From NCBI GenBank assembly GCA_031282405.1, contig JAITDU010000023.1:1-64000 (forward strand): a stretch of 64,000 bases of DNA, given 5' to 3'. The translations under genes and the position numbers were made by a program. Below are positions 53,026 to 63,141 of this stretch, piece by piece. The DNA comes from Coriobacteriales bacterium. GTDB taxonomy: Bacteria; Actinomycetota; Coriobacteriia; Coriobacteriales; UBA8131. How positions within the stretch are numbered: the first letter of the stretch is position 1; every line of letters starts with the position of its first letter. The notes below the pieces were generated by a model, which worked only from the letters and a program-made list of their open reading frames with translations, was not told the origin of the DNA and made no database searches.

Positions 53026-54435
53026 TCAGTTCTTGTAGACGCGCTCCAATCGCAGACCAAACATACAGGCCAGATCATAGCTGATGGTGCCCATCTTCTC
53101 GGCGATGTCATCCATACTGATTTCTTGCTCGCCGCTCCTGCCAATGATGATTGCCTCGCTGCCAAACTCCACACTCGGGCGGGCGGCCGACAACTGAGCC
53201 TGACGAATGTTGGAGATATCCTGACGCTGGCTCACTTCAAACATGCACATATCCATGCAGATCGTCCCTACCTGCGGATAGGCATAACCATCCACAAGAA
53301 TGTCGATTCGGTCGGACAAAACCCGGGAAAGACCATCTCCGTAGCCGATGGGAATAGTGGCGATAAGCACTCCTCCCGGCGAACGATAGTTGAAGCCATA
53401 ACTTACGCCCTCTCCTAAAGGTACGGGTTTTATGGAATTGACGCGGGCACGTACGCTCATGGCCGGGCGTAGTTTGATGAGGTCCTTGGTGAGTTTAGAC
53501 GGGTGCAGCCCATAAACCGATATACCCAAACGTACCATGTCGTAGCGCGTGTGCTTATAGCGGATGGCGGCGGCTGAATTTGCGGCATGGACAATACCCG
53601 GATCCATACCCATGTAACGAATGGTCTCCAGCGCCTGCTCAAAGCGCTCCTGCTGCATTTTTAAACCGAGTGTGTCCATCGTATCAGCAGTAGCAAAATG
53701 CGTAAAACAACCCTGTAGTTCCAAGCCGCGATGAAAGGCCAACGACCGCAAAAAATCGCCTGCGTCCGAATAATGTACTCCTATACGATTCATGCCGCTG
53801 TCGATTTTTAGGTGATAAGGAGCGACGCATCCGGCCGCATCGGCACGCTCACCCAAAGCCAGGGCAAATTCGCTGGTGTAGAGTGCTGGCACCAAGTCAT
53901 AATGTAGTATCTCGGCGATGGAGTCTATCGGTGGTTCAGCCAAGATGATAATGGGGGCGTCGATGCCGGCGCGGCGCAACTCGATACCCTCACACACACT
54001 GGCCACACCCAGGTATTTGGAGCCCGAACGCATGGCCACCTTGGCAACCTCAACGGCACCATGCCCATAGCCATCAGCTTTAACGACCGTCAAAATCATA
54101 CTATCTGGGCCGATGTGCTTACGCAGGGTCTTAAGATTTTGGCTGATGGCCTCTCTATCGATCTGCGCCCAGGCCCACCGACGTTGATGCGGCTCTATTG
54201 CAGATGGCTCACGTGCCGTCGCAGCTGATACGTTGTCTGTTATTGCGCCTACGCCTGGAGTCGCAATCGGTGTGCTGCCTGCAGTATCACCGTTCGTTAA
54301 AAGCGTCGCGGCATCTTCTTGAACCAACAAATCTCCACCTGGGCTTAAAAACCTCGGTATCTTCTGTAGGTCGCCATCCTCATTGTGCGACTCATTGTGC
54401 GACTTGCCGCCTTCTATGACCTTGAACCCGTCCAA
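53026..54435 (-). CDS. alr: Alanine racemase with N-terminal extension
   Basis: 469 residues; the usual length is 370-390. It makes D-alanine for peptidoglycan. The PLP lysine is Lys119 in VVKADGYGHG, and the second-base Tyr is in GVSYGFNYR; ICMDMCM follows. The extra 80 residues at the N-terminus are Thr/Asn/Ala-rich and lack a signal. TTG 54435 has GGGAG 5 nt upstream, which supports translation of this extension, though a start closer to RRWAWAQIDREA (residue 85) is possible. It ends the glmS-acpS-nnrD-alr run. Confidence 0.94.
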   Translation of the reverse strand: MDGFKVIEGGKSHNESHNEDGDLQKIPRFLSPGGDLLVQEDAATLLTNGDTAGSTPIATPGVGAITDNVSAATAREPSAIEPHQRRWAWAQIDREAISQNLKTLRKHIGPDSMILTVVKADGYGHGAVEVAKVAMRSGSKYLGVASVCEGIELRRAGIDAPIIILAEPPIDSIAEILHYDLVPALYTSEFALALGERADAAGCVAPYHLKIDSGMNRIGVHYSDAGDFLRSLAFHRGLELQGCFTHFATADTMDTLGLKMQQERFEQALETIRYMGMDPGIVHAANSAAAIRYKHTRYDMVRLGISVYGLHPSKLTKDLIKLRPAMSVRARVNSIKPVPLGEGVSYGFNYRSPGGVLIATIPIGYGDGLSRVLSDRIDILVDGYAYPQVGTICMDMCMFEVSQRQDISNIRQAQLSAARPSVEFGSEAIIIGRSGEQEISMDDIAEKMGTISYDLACMFGLRLERVYKN

Positions 54436-54482
54436 ATCTTCTCCCGACTTTCCCGGGTTTTCATTACCGGTACGATTATAAC

Positions 54483-55523
54483 TTATAACACGAATTGCTT
54501 GAACGCACCGGGCAGAGCATCAATGACGTCTGTGGCGATCACGCTGTGCTCGCCTACGTGTTCTGCCGCCAAAGAGCCAGCGCGGCTGTGCAGTTCCACG
54601 CCAGTCTGGGCAGCTTCAAAGGGCAAAAGGCGCTGAGCCAGCAAGGCACCGATTATACCGCTGAGAACATCTCCGGTGCCGGCAGTCGCCAATGCCGGTG
54701 TAGCGGCCGACATGAGAATCGAGCCCTTTGAGTTGGAGTTGGAATTGGAGCTTGGATCCAAGCCAGAGCCTGAATCGGAACCCGCTGGGCCGGACACGCG
54801 CGTCCGGTGTCCTTTTGCCACAACGACTGCCTCCAGAATCTGAGCCAACTGTCTGCCATCATCCGCATCATCTAGCCCATAGGCCGCAAGCAGCCGCTTT
54901 AGCTCGCCGGCATGCGGGGTCAAAACGACAGGAGTATTTTCTTGCGCGGAGCTGTTGACCGGCAAGGTGAGCTGCTGGGCAGGATATGCGTTTGTTCGCG
55001 AGTCGGCAGGCTGACTTGAAGACTGGGCAGGCTGCTGGTTTAGCGGCGCAGTAGGCTGCTGGTTTGTTGGTCGGACAGGCAACAAACCGGGTTGCTGTGC
55101 AAGGATATTCAGGGCATCGGCATCCAAAAGCAACGGCAGGCCGCGAAGGACGGCGTGATGGATGACGCAGGCCACGAATTTAGCGCTGGATGCGCTCACA
55201 GTGATACCACAGCCTAATATAATAGCATCATAGTGTTTGATCGTAGCAACGATATCGTCCAGAGCATCAGGCGCAAAGGTGCCTTCGCAGTCTTTAGCTT
55301 CGAATACCGGTACCGTGAGCAGATGGGCCCGCGCAGCCGCGGCCGCCGCACTTCCCGGGGTAGCCAGCGTAACATAGCCCGCACCACTGCGCGCCGCTGC
55401 CTGTGCAGCCAAAACACCAGCGCCAAAATAGCGACTCGAGCCAGCCAACACCAGTAGACTGCCTCGTGTGTATTTATTGCTGTGGGGCGGCAAGGACGTG
55501 GAGAGAAACGCACCGGCACTCAT
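54483..55523 (-). CDS. nnrD: ADP/ATP-dependent NAD(P)H-hydrate dehydratase
   Basis: 346 residues; C-terminal YjeF domain only, no epimerase half. It repairs hydrated NAD(P)H. Motifs: GSLLVLAGSSRYFGAG, DADALNIL, LTPHAGELKRLL and ATAGTGDVLSGIIGALL. Two loops are enlarged: residues 152-197 (Gln/Pro/Ser-rich, NQQPTAPLNQQPAQSSSQ) and 244-268 (PAGSDSGSGLDPSSNSNS). Its ATG overlaps the acpS stop (ATGA), so the two are translationally coupled. Confidence 0.9.
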   Translation of the reverse strand: MSAGAFLSTSLPPHSNKYTRGSLLVLAGSSRYFGAGVLAAQAAARSGAGYVTLATPGSAAAAAARAHLLTVPVFEAKDCEGTFAPDALDDIVATIKHYDAIILGCGITVSASSAKFVACVIHHAVLRGLPLLLDADALNILAQQPGLLPVRPTNQQPTAPLNQQPAQSSSQPADSRTNAYPAQQLTLPVNSSAQENTPVVLTPHAGELKRLLAAYGLDDADDGRQLAQILEAVVVAKGHRTRVSGPAGSDSGSGLDPSSNSNSNSKGSILMSAATPALATAGTGDVLSGIIGALLAQRLLPFEAAQTGVELHSRAGSLAAEHVGEHSVIATDVIDALPGAFKQFVL

Positions 55524-56287
55524 AGCGCGCTTTCGGCTCGTTGGGTACGTTGGGTTTCCGCGTGCTTCAAAACAGTATCTTCGGTATCCTGCAGGACAGG
55601 AACGTTCTGGGGCACCCGGGCTTTCGCATCAGCGCCTGTGTCCGTATCCTTATCGCCATCGGCATCCGTATCGGCTCCCGCTTCCTGAGCGTCCGCATCC
55701 TGAGCACCCGTGCTCTGCTCCTGTTGTTCCAACCGTTGGTCCAGGCTGTCCAAGATGGCCCTGAGTTCTTTGAACTGCCGGGACAGTTCGGTTTGCGGGT
55801 CTAAACGCAGCGGCTCGACAGGCCTGCTGGTATCTTTAATGGCAACCGCCGACGCGACCCCTACCTGGTGGGTATGCGATAGCGAGAGCTGTATTTCGAC
55901 GATCCCCTGGCTTGTCGCCTCTGCCTGAACGTTGCCGTGCAGCAGGGCTATCGGCTTGCCTTTGTCGTCATGCGCCACCTCAACATCGGTAAAGCGCATG
56001 CCCGTAAAGCCGGTGCCCAGCGCCTTCAGCACAGCTTCTTTGGCAGCAAAGAACAGGGCATAGTGGCTGGCCGGGCGACTCTTGCTCCAGGCATATTCAC
56101 GCTCACCACTGCTGAATACGCGTTGGAGTATCCGCGGTGTGCGCTCGATTGCCCGCTGCATACGATCGATTTCGATGATGTCTACGCCCAAGCCGACACC
56201 AGAACCTTGGATAGGCAATGGGTTGTCAAGACTCTGACGCTTCGTTGCCCTAAGCAGGGCCTGGTTTTTTTTGGAAAGCCGGGCCAT
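55520..56287 (-). CDS. acpS: Holo-[acyl-carrier-protein] synthase with acidic tail
   Basis: 255 residues; the usual length is 115-135. It attaches 4'-phosphopantetheine to ACP. Motifs: VGLGVDIIEIDRM (Asp) and FFAAKEAVLKALGTGF (Glu, Lys). The enzyme ends near residue 151; residues 152-255 are a coiled-coil-like stretch (LRAILDSLDQRLEQQEQ) followed by an Asp/Ala-rich region (DADGDKDTDTGADA). A 30-residue basic N-terminal extension is also present. The tail has no known counterpart. Confidence 0.92.
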   Translation of the reverse strand: MARLSKKNQALLRATKRQSLDNPLPIQGSGVGLGVDIIEIDRMQRAIERTPRILQRVFSSGEREYAWSKSRPASHYALFFAAKEAVLKALGTGFTGMRFTDVEVAHDDKGKPIALLHGNVQAEATSQGIVEIQLSLSHTHQVGVASAVAIKDTSRPVEPLRLDPQTELSRQFKELRAILDSLDQRLEQQEQSTGAQDADAQEAGADTDADGDKDTDTGADAKARVPQNVPVLQDTEDTVLKHAETQRTQRAESAL

Positions 56288-56294
56288 TGCGCCG

Positions 56295-58184
56295 TTATTC
56301 CACAGTTACGGACTTAGCCAGATTGCGCGGCTGGTCTACATTTGCTCCACGGATAAGCGCCACGAAGCGAGCAAAGAGTTGGAGCGGCACACTGGCCAGT
56401 ATCGGGCTCAAACACTCCCTGACCTTGGGAATGGAGATGACATAAGGGGTAAGTTGGGCTATGCGCTCGTCGCCCACAGTTGCCAAAGCGATGACCTTGG
56501 CGCCGCGTGCCTGCATCTCTTCGATGTTCGCCAACATCTTATCGTAGGTTGCGCTCTGACAAGTTACCGCGATGACCGGCGTTTGTCGGCGAGGATCGCT
56601 GAGCCCTTCTGGATCAATCAGGGCTATCGGTCCGTGCTTGATCTCGCCGGCCGCAAAAGCCTCGGCATGTAAATAGCTTATCTCCTTAAGCTTAAGGGCA
56701 CCTTCATAGCATGTGGTCGCGCCTACGCCACGTCCGATAAACAGCGCTGTTTGAGCGGCAGCGCATTCTGCGGCACAGCGCTCGATAGCCGCAGTCGCGG
56801 TATCGGTCAATAGCTCCTCGATCTTGGCGGGAAGTTCCTGCATGTGTTCGTAGAGCTCGCTGACCCACCTTCCGTCTACCTCGCCACGCTGTTGGGCGAT
56901 ATGTGCGGCCAACAGCGTAAGCTGTGCGACCTGGGCCAAAAAGGACTTGGTCGCAGCCACCGCAATCTCGATGTGCGCCTTAATGAAGACAACGTTGTTG
57001 GCCTCCATCGTGATGCGCGAGCCGACCACATTTGTGATTGCCAGTACGTGGGCGCCGGCTCTTCTCGCTAACTTGACAGCCTCCAACGTGTCGGCGGTCT
57101 CGCCACTTTGAGATATGGCAATAACGAGGGTCTGCGCGGTCAATAACGGATTGCGATACCTGAATTCGCTCGCATAGGCCACTTCTACTGGCAGGCGCCC
57201 CCAGGCTTCGAGCAAATCTTTGCCAATCAGCCCGGCATGATAAGAAGTGCCGCAGGCTACAATAATCACGCGGTCGACATCGGACATCTCCTGGGCGCTC
57301 AGCGCCAATTCCTCAAACAGTATCTGGTGATTTTTATCATCAAAACGTCCCGCCAGTGTATCTTTGATGACCTTGGGTTGTTCGTGAATTTCCTTAAGCA
57401 TAAAATCGGGATAACCACCACGTTCGGCATCTTCAAGATCCCATTCTATCGTCACTGCTGTGGGTGAATAGGCCGTGCCGGCCGGATCGAAAAAATCAAT
57501 AGTACCGTTTTGGTGCAGTACCGCCACGTCGCGATCGTCCAAAAAATACACGCGACGCGTATGCTCGATGATAGCCGGAGTATCCGATGCCGCAAGAACA
57601 CCGTAGGCAGCCTTGCCCACGACTAAAGGCGAATCATTGCGTGTAACCACGAGAACTCCCGGGTGTTTGGCATGGCAGATAGCCAGAGCAAATGAGCCCG
57701 AAAGCTGGGCCACAGTAGTGCGCACAGCCTGGGCCAGGTCGCCCGGCGTTGCTTGATATTCCTCCTCTATGAGGTGAGCGATAACTTCTGTGTCAGTCTG
57801 GGAGAAAAACCGGTGCCCGCGTTCGCTCAGCGCTGCTCGCAGGTGAGCGTGGTTTTCGATGATGCCGTTGTGCACGACAGCGACCTCGCCGGTACAGTCG
57901 CTGTGCGGATGAGCGTTTGCTTCGTTAGGGATGCCATGGGTGGCCCAGCGGGTATGACCGATGCCGGTGGTGGGCATTTGGCCCAGCTCGCCTGCGGCGA
58001 TGGCCTTGTCAACAGCCTCGTGCAACTGCAAGACCTTGCCCTGCCGTTTGATAGTTTTGATTTCCGTGGGCAGTTGCAAGGCCACACCAGCGCTGTCATA
58101 GCCTCGATATTCCAGCCGCCTCAGTCCGCCCAGCAAAACCGGGATAGTGTCGACCGTGCCGGTAAAAGCTACGATTCCACACAT
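56295..58184 (-). CDS. glmS: Glutamine-fructose-6-phosphate aminotransferase (isomerizing)
   Basis: 629 residues, slightly over the usual 600-615. It makes glucosamine-6-phosphate for peptidoglycan. Cys2 nucleophile in MCGIVAFTG, LRRLEYRGYDSAG, then the SIS domains with CGTSYHAGL and ISQSGETADTLEA, and the end LAKSVTVE. It starts 2 nt after the gyrA stop; GGGAG inside the gyrA end serves as its ribosome site. No glmS ribozyme is seen before it. Confidence 0.97.
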   Translation of the reverse strand: MCGIVAFTGTVDTIPVLLGGLRRLEYRGYDSAGVALQLPTEIKTIKRQGKVLQLHEAVDKAIAAGELGQMPTTGIGHTRWATHGIPNEANAHPHSDCTGEVAVVHNGIIENHAHLRAALSERGHRFFSQTDTEVIAHLIEEEYQATPGDLAQAVRTTVAQLSGSFALAICHAKHPGVLVVTRNDSPLVVGKAAYGVLAASDTPAIIEHTRRVYFLDDRDVAVLHQNGTIDFFDPAGTAYSPTAVTIEWDLEDAERGGYPDFMLKEIHEQPKVIKDTLAGRFDDKNHQILFEELALSAQEMSDVDRVIIVACGTSYHAGLIGKDLLEAWGRLPVEVAYASEFRYRNPLLTAQTLVIAISQSGETADTLEAVKLARRAGAHVLAITNVVGSRITMEANNVVFIKAHIEIAVAATKSFLAQVAQLTLLAAHIAQQRGEVDGRWVSELYEHMQELPAKIEELLTDTATAAIERCAAECAAAQTALFIGRGVGATTCYEGALKLKEISYLHAEAFAAGEIKHGPIALIDPEGLSDPRRQTPVIAVTCQSATYDKMLANIEEMQARGAKVIALATVGDERIAQLTPYVISIPKVRECLSPILASVPLQLFARFVALIRGANVDQPRNLAKSVTVE

Positions 58185-58186
58185 TA

Positions 58187-60814
58187 CTATTCTCCCGCGG
58201 CATCGCTGCCATCGGTAATGCTTGCGTCGCCTGGTGTCTCAGCGCTGTCCATATCCGTCTCCCCGGCTACCATTAAGTCAGCCTCGTCAGACACGCTCAT
58301 AGTCTCGAACGCGTTTGTTTCATTTGTTTCCACAGCGGCGTCTGTCGCCTCAGGCCTGGCCTTGCGCGAGGTCGCAACGCGAGCCACGGCCGTCACCTTG
58401 TCGCTATCGGCAACATTCATTACGCGCACACCTTGGGTGTTGCGCCCCTGCAGTGAGATATCAGAGGACTTGACGCGGATCATCACGCCTTCCTCGCTGA
58501 TTATCATCAGCTCCTGGCCGGGCATAATGATCTTCATGCCCACCAAAGGTCCTTTCTTGGCGGTCATTTGAATCGTGTAGACGCCCTGGCCGCCGCGATG
58601 ATGCAACGGGTAGTCGCTCACAGGGGTGCGCTTGCCAAATCCGCCGGTAGTTATCACAAACAGCTCGCTGCCTTTGCGCGCTACCTCCATGCCGATGACC
58701 TCGGCATCGCCTGGTGTAGTCATTCCCTTGACGCCCAGCGTGTCGCGGCCCATGGGTCGCGCTTCGCTCTCGTCCCAACAGATTGCCTTGCCGTTTGAGG
58801 CCACCATCAGCACACGCTCACCTTCCTTGACGCGGCGCACGGCTATCAGCGAGTCGCCTTCGCGCAGATTGATGGCTATGAGGCCGTCGCGACGCGAGCG
58901 ACCATATGCGCTCATGGCCGTTTTTTTGGTCATGCCGCCCGAAGTGGCAAACAACAGATACTCGTCGGCAGGAAAGTCTTTTGTGGCAATGATCGCGGCG
59001 ATCTTCTCCCCCGGCTCAAATGGGAGCAAGTTGACCACGGCCGTGCCTCGGGCATGCCGAGAACCCACGGGCAATTCGTGCACCTTGAGTCGGTAAACCT
59101 TGCCTTTTGTTGAGAAGAACAGCATGTAGTCATGCGTAGAGGCCACGAACAGATGCTCGACGAAGTCCTCGCTCTTAAGATTGACACCCGAAAGCCCCTT
59201 GCCGCCGCGCTTCTGCTGACGATAAGTGGCCACGGGCAGACGTTTGACATAACCGCTGCTGGTAACCGTTACGACCATGTCCTCTTCGGCGATAAGATCC
59301 TCGACCTCCAAATCCTTGGCATCGTCGGCCAGTTCGGTCTTGCGTGGCGTGGCCAGACGGCCTTTTATCTCCATGAGTTCATCTTTGAGAACCTGGTGTT
59401 GTAAAGCCTTGTTTGCTAATATATTAGTATAATATTTAATTTTCTCTTTGAGCTCGGCCAGCTCGGCCAAAATCTTATCGCGTTCCAATCCGGTGAGTCG
59501 ACGCAAACGCATCTCCAGAATCGCGTCGGTCTGCGCGCGCGTGAGAGCAAAACGGCCGATCAGGCGTTCTCTGGCTTCATTGTCGTCGGCAGAAGACCTG
59601 ATGATTTGAATGACCTCGTCGATATTGTCCAGCGCTATCATCAGGCCATCAAGGATATGGGCGCGGTCTTTAGCTTTTTCCAGGTCGTACTGCGTGCGTC
59701 GTACCAATACCTCCTCTTGGTGCTTGAGGTAGTAATGCAGCATCTCCAGCAGGCTGAGCGAGCGCGGAACCCCGTTGACCAAAGCCAGCATGTTCACGCC
59801 AAATGTGGTTTGCAACTGCGTGTGCTTATAGAGTTTATTCAAAACCACCTGGGCAATGGCACCTTGTTTGAGTTCAATGACGTAGCGCATGCCCTTGCGA
59901 TCAGACTCGTCGTGGGCATCGCTGATCTCGTTGATTTTTTTGTCGCGCGCGAGTTCGTTGATCTTTTCATCCAGCTTGGCCTTGTTAACCATATAGGGCA
60001 GCTCAAAGACGATTATCCGCTCTCTACCCGAGGTCGTTTTTTCCAACCGCGCCTTAGCACGCAGTACGAGCGAACCGCGTCCGCTTTCATAAGCCTCGCG
60101 GATGCCATTTTTGCCCATAATCATAGCGCCTGTAGGAAAGTCTGGGCCCGGAAGCACCGCCATGACCTCATCAAGGCTTACTTGCTCGTTATCCAGATAC
60201 AGACAGGCCGCGTCGATGACTTCGGCGAGATTATGAGGAGGAATATTCGTGGCCATGCCCACAGCAATGCCCTGCGAGCCATTGACCAAAAGATTGGGGA
60301 AGCGCGCCGGCAAAACGGCCGGTTCCTCCAACGATTCATCGTAGTTAGGCTGCCAATCTACCGTATCTTTGTCCAGATCACGCAGCAGTTCCATCGCGGC
60401 TTTTTGCAGGCGTGCTTCGGTATAACGCATGGCTGCGGCGCTGTCACCATCCACTGAGCCAAAGTTGCCGTGTCCGTCAATCAACGGCATCCGCATCGAG
60501 AAATCCTGGGCTAAACGCACCATCGTATCATAGACGGCCACATCGCCATGCGGGTGATACTTACCTATAACCTCGCCAACCGTCCAGGCTGATTTCTTGT
60601 GAGGCTTGGATGGGGTAATGCCGCTTTCGTGCATGGCATAGAGAATGCGCCGGTGCACCGGTTTGAGCCCATCACGCACATCGGGCAGGGCGCGGGCAAC
60701 GATGACACTCATGGCGTATTCGAGGAAGCTCTGGCGCATCTCGGCGGCCATCTCGGACGGCTTGACCGTGCTGCCACTCAGGTCCAATTCCTGGGTCTTT
60801 ACTCCATCTGACAC
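58187..60814 (-). CDS. gyrA: DNA gyrase subunit A
   Basis: 875 residues. Active-site Tyr131 in MRYTEARLQ, and the QRDR reads [17 protein letters not shown]. Val92 (codon GTG, 60541-60539) stands where E. coli has Ser83; Asp96 (E. coli Asp87) is kept. The C-terminal beta-pinwheel contains the GyrA-box [11 protein letters not shown]. Residues from about 830 on are an acidic tail ([20 protein letters not shown]). GTG start with GAGGGAG upstream. It follows gyrB by 32 nt. Confidence 0.97.
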   Translation of the reverse strand: MSDGVKTQELDLSGSTVKPSEMAAEMRQSFLEYAMSVIVARALPDVRDGLKPVHRRILYAMHESGITPSKPHKKSAWTVGEVIGKYHPHGDVAVYDTMVRLAQDFSMRMPLIDGHGNFGSVDGDSAAAMRYTEARLQKAAMELLRDLDKDTVDWQPNYDESLEEPAVLPARFPNLLVNGSQGIAVGMATNIPPHNLAEVIDAACLYLDNEQVSLDEVMAVLPGPDFPTGAMIMGKNGIREAYESGRGSLVLRAKARLEKTTSGRERIIVFELPYMVNKAKLDEKINELARDKKINEISDAHDESDRKGMRYVIELKQGAIAQVVLNKLYKHTQLQTTFGVNMLALVNGVPRSLSLLEMLHYYLKHQEEVLVRRTQYDLEKAKDRAHILDGLMIALDNIDEVIQIIRSSADDNEARERLIGRFALTRAQTDAILEMRLRRLTGLERDKILAELAELKEKIKYYTNILANKALQHQVLKDELMEIKGRLATPRKTELADDAKDLEVEDLIAEEDMVVTVTSSGYVKRLPVATYRQQKRGGKGLSGVNLKSEDFVEHLFVASTHDYMLFFSTKGKVYRLKVHELPVGSRHARGTAVVNLLPFEPGEKIAAIIATKDFPADEYLLFATSGGMTKKTAMSAYGRSRRDGLIAINLREGDSLIAVRRVKEGERVLMVASNGKAICWDESEARPMGRDTLGVKGMTTPGDAEVIGMEVARKGSELFVITTGGFGKRTPVSDYPLHHRGGQGVYTIQMTAKKGPLVGMKIIMPGQELMIISEEGVMIRVKSSDISLQGRNTQGVRVMNVADSDKVTAVARVATSRKARPEATDAAVETNETNAFETMSVSDEADLMVAGETDMDSAETPGDASITDGSDAAGE

Positions 60815-60846
60815 GTTATTCTCCCTCTGGTTCTTGTTTTAATCTC

Positions 60847-62799
60847 CTAGATGTCCAAGAAGCGCACGTCTTTGGCATGCTTTTGGATAAACAGCTTGCG
60901 CGGCTCGACCTTATCGCCCATAAGATCGCTCACGGCTTTCTCGGCCGCCACGGCCTCGTCTATCGTCACCTGTAGCAGCGTGCGCGATTTGGGTTCCATC
61001 GTGGTCTCCCATAGCTGTTCGGGATCCATCTCGCCCAAGCCTTTATAGCGCTGGATTGTGTATTTCGTCTCCGGCGGCAGGGCCTTGGTCTCTTTGCGCA
61101 GCACATCGTCACTGTAGATGTAGGTGTGTTTGCGACCTACACTCAGGCGATACAGCGGCGGCTGGGCAATATAGATGTAACCACGTTCGATCATCTTGGG
61201 CATAAAACGATAGAAAAAGGTAAGGAGCAAGATGCGGATGTGAGCGCCGTCGACATCGGCATCGGTCATGATAATAGCCTTATGGTAGCGGGCTTTCTCG
61301 ATATCAAAGTCCTCGCCAATGCCCGTGCCGATGGCGGTTATCAGTGTGTTGATTGTGTCAGAGGAAAGCGAGCGGTGGATGTTGACTTTTTCGATGTTGA
61401 GGATCTTGCCCCTGAGCGGCAAAATGGCCTGAAATGAGCGCTCGCGCGCCTGCTTGGCCGAGCCACCGGCGCTATCGCCCTCGACAATGTACAGTTCGGT
61501 GAGCTCTGGGTCTTTGATCGAGCAGGGTGCCAGTTTGCCGGGCAGAGCAGCGTCTTTTTGTTTGCGTTGGTTGCGCTTGTAGTTGCTCACGGCCTCGCGC
61601 ACGCGCTTTTCTTCCAGTGCTTTTTTGACTATCTCGCGCGCCGGATTGGGATGCTCTTCTAAGAACTCCGCCAGCCCTTGCGAGACCGCGGTCTGAGCCA
61701 ACGAACGTATCTCGGTATTGCCGAGCTTCGTTTTGGTCTGGCCCTCAAACTGCGGATTGCGCAATTTGACCGAGATAATGCAGGTAAGGCCGCTGCGCAC
61801 GTCCTCGCCCACCATGTTATCTTCCTTCTCTTTGAGCATATTCTTGGCGCGAGCGTAGTTGTTCAAAACCTTGGTCAGGCCGTTTTTGTAGCCCTCGACG
61901 TGTGTGCCGCCCTCGGTGGTATGAATGTTGTTGGCAAAGGCCAGGGTGGTCTCATAGTGGGTGTTGTTCCACTGCAGGGCAAATTCGATCTCGCCTACCT
62001 CTTCTTGGCTGGCCGAGAAATAAATCGGTTTGGACAGGCCGGGCAAGACATCTTTGCCCTCATTGACGTATTTGGCAAAATCCACGATGCCGCCGGCATA
62101 TTGATACTCTTCATACAAAGGCCCGTCACCGGCTTCGTTCAGCTTACGATGGTCGGTGAAGGTGATCTTCAGGTTCTTGTTGAGAAAGGCCATCTCGCGC
62201 AGGCGGGCCGTGAGAATATCAGCGTCATAATTTGTTGTCTCGAATACCTCGTCATCGGCCCAAAATGTTATCTTGGTACCGGTACGCTTGGTCTTTCCGA
62301 CCTGAGTGAGCTTCTTGGTGGTCTTGCCTCGCGCAAATGACATCTCCCAGATGCCACCATCGCGCATGACCTCGGCATCCAGCCGTGTAGACAACGCGTT
62401 GACCACCGACACACCCACGCCGTGCAAACCGCCCGATACCTTATAACCCTCGCCACCGAACTTGCCGCCCGCGTGCAATATGGTGAGAACCACTTCTAAG
62501 GTAGAAATCTTTTTCTTGGAGTGTTTGCTGACAGGTATACCACGGCCGTTGTCGACCACGCTGACCGAGTTGTCCTTGTTAATGGCGACGTCAATACGAG
62601 TGGCAAAGCCGGCCATGGCCTCGTCAATGGAGTTATCGACCACTTCATACACCAGATGATGCAGTCCTCGGGGACCTGTCGAACCGATATACATGCCGGG
62701 GCGTTTGCGTACCGGCTCCAAGCCCTCTAAGACAATAATATCGTCAGCATCATAGCTCGACTGGTTTGATTGCACGTTTGGATTCTTGCTGGCTGCCAA
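60847..62799 (-). CDS. gyrB: DNA gyrase subunit B
   Basis: 650 residues from TTG 62799. ATP-binding motifs: EVVDNSIDEAMAG, DNGRGIPV, HAGGKFGGEGYKVSGGLHGVG; toprim: YIVEGDSAGGSAKQAR and IIMTDADVDGAHI; end KDVRFLDI. GGAG is 5 nt before the TTG, whereas the upstream ATG 62841 has no ribosome site and would add 14 residues. It forms the gyrBA pair, apart from dnaA/recF in this window. Confidence 0.97.
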   Translation of the reverse strand: MAASKNPNVQSNQSSYDADDIIVLEGLEPVRKRPGMYIGSTGPRGLHHLVYEVVDNSIDEAMAGFATRIDVAINKDNSVSVVDNGRGIPVSKHSKKKISTLEVVLTILHAGGKFGGEGYKVSGGLHGVGVSVVNALSTRLDAEVMRDGGIWEMSFARGKTTKKLTQVGKTKRTGTKITFWADDEVFETTNYDADILTARLREMAFLNKNLKITFTDHRKLNEAGDGPLYEEYQYAGGIVDFAKYVNEGKDVLPGLSKPIYFSASQEEVGEIEFALQWNNTHYETTLAFANNIHTTEGGTHVEGYKNGLTKVLNNYARAKNMLKEKEDNMVGEDVRSGLTCIISVKLRNPQFEGQTKTKLGNTEIRSLAQTAVSQGLAEFLEEHPNPAREIVKKALEEKRVREAVSNYKRNQRKQKDAALPGKLAPCSIKDPELTELYIVEGDSAGGSAKQARERSFQAILPLRGKILNIEKVNIHRSLSSDTINTLITAIGTGIGEDFDIEKARYHKAIIMTDADVDGAHIRILLLTFFYRFMPKMIERGYIYIAQPPLYRLSVGRKHTYIYSDDVLRKETKALPPETKYTIQRYKGLGEMDPEQLWETTMEPKSRTLLQVTIDEAVAAEKAVSDLMGDKVEPRKLFIQKHAKDVRFLDI

Positions 62800-63025
62800 C
62801 CTGGCTCCTTTCGGGTTTCGTTTGTTGGTGCTTGCCTGCATATATTTTAGCCTATTTTGTACTTAGTGGGAGCGGAAAATCGGTGTTTTTACGGCCATAG
62901 GGCGCGATTTGAGGGTCGCTTTATCATCATTTTGATAACGGATTGCCTAACACGGTCTAAACCCTGGCTTAAACCGCGTTTAAGTGTCTACAGAGTTGAG
63001 AAAAAAGAAGGTGATGCCCCTGGCG

Positions 63026-63096
63026 TTAACGTGTGCCATGAGCCGAGCAGGCACGGGGAGAAACTCCCCGTGCCTGCTTTTCATAACACACGTTAA
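63026..63096. repeat. Large interrupted hairpin between gyrB and the InlB-type gene
   Basis: An inner perfect 15-bp stem (AGCAGGCACGGGGAG, AAA loop, CTCCCCGTGCCTGCT; 63046-63078) followed by TTTT on the plus strand. Outer 10-bp arms TTAACGTGTG (63026-63035) and CACACGTTAA (63087-63096) are exact complements. It could be a terminator for plus-strand readthrough and structure the 3' end of the minus-strand gene. Confidence 0.7.
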
Positions 63097-63141
63097 GATT
63101 TCCTGGCAGCTTGGGCCTGTCTTAGGCGGCAACTAGCGCGC

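Noticed and set aside
58100-58190. glmS ribozyme
   Set aside because: Only 2 nt separate gyrA and glmS; there is no room for the ribozyme.
63046-63081. Simple terminator for the InlB-type gene
   Set aside because: The T-run follows the hairpin on the plus strand, whereas that gene is on the minus strand; listed as a structural repeat instead.
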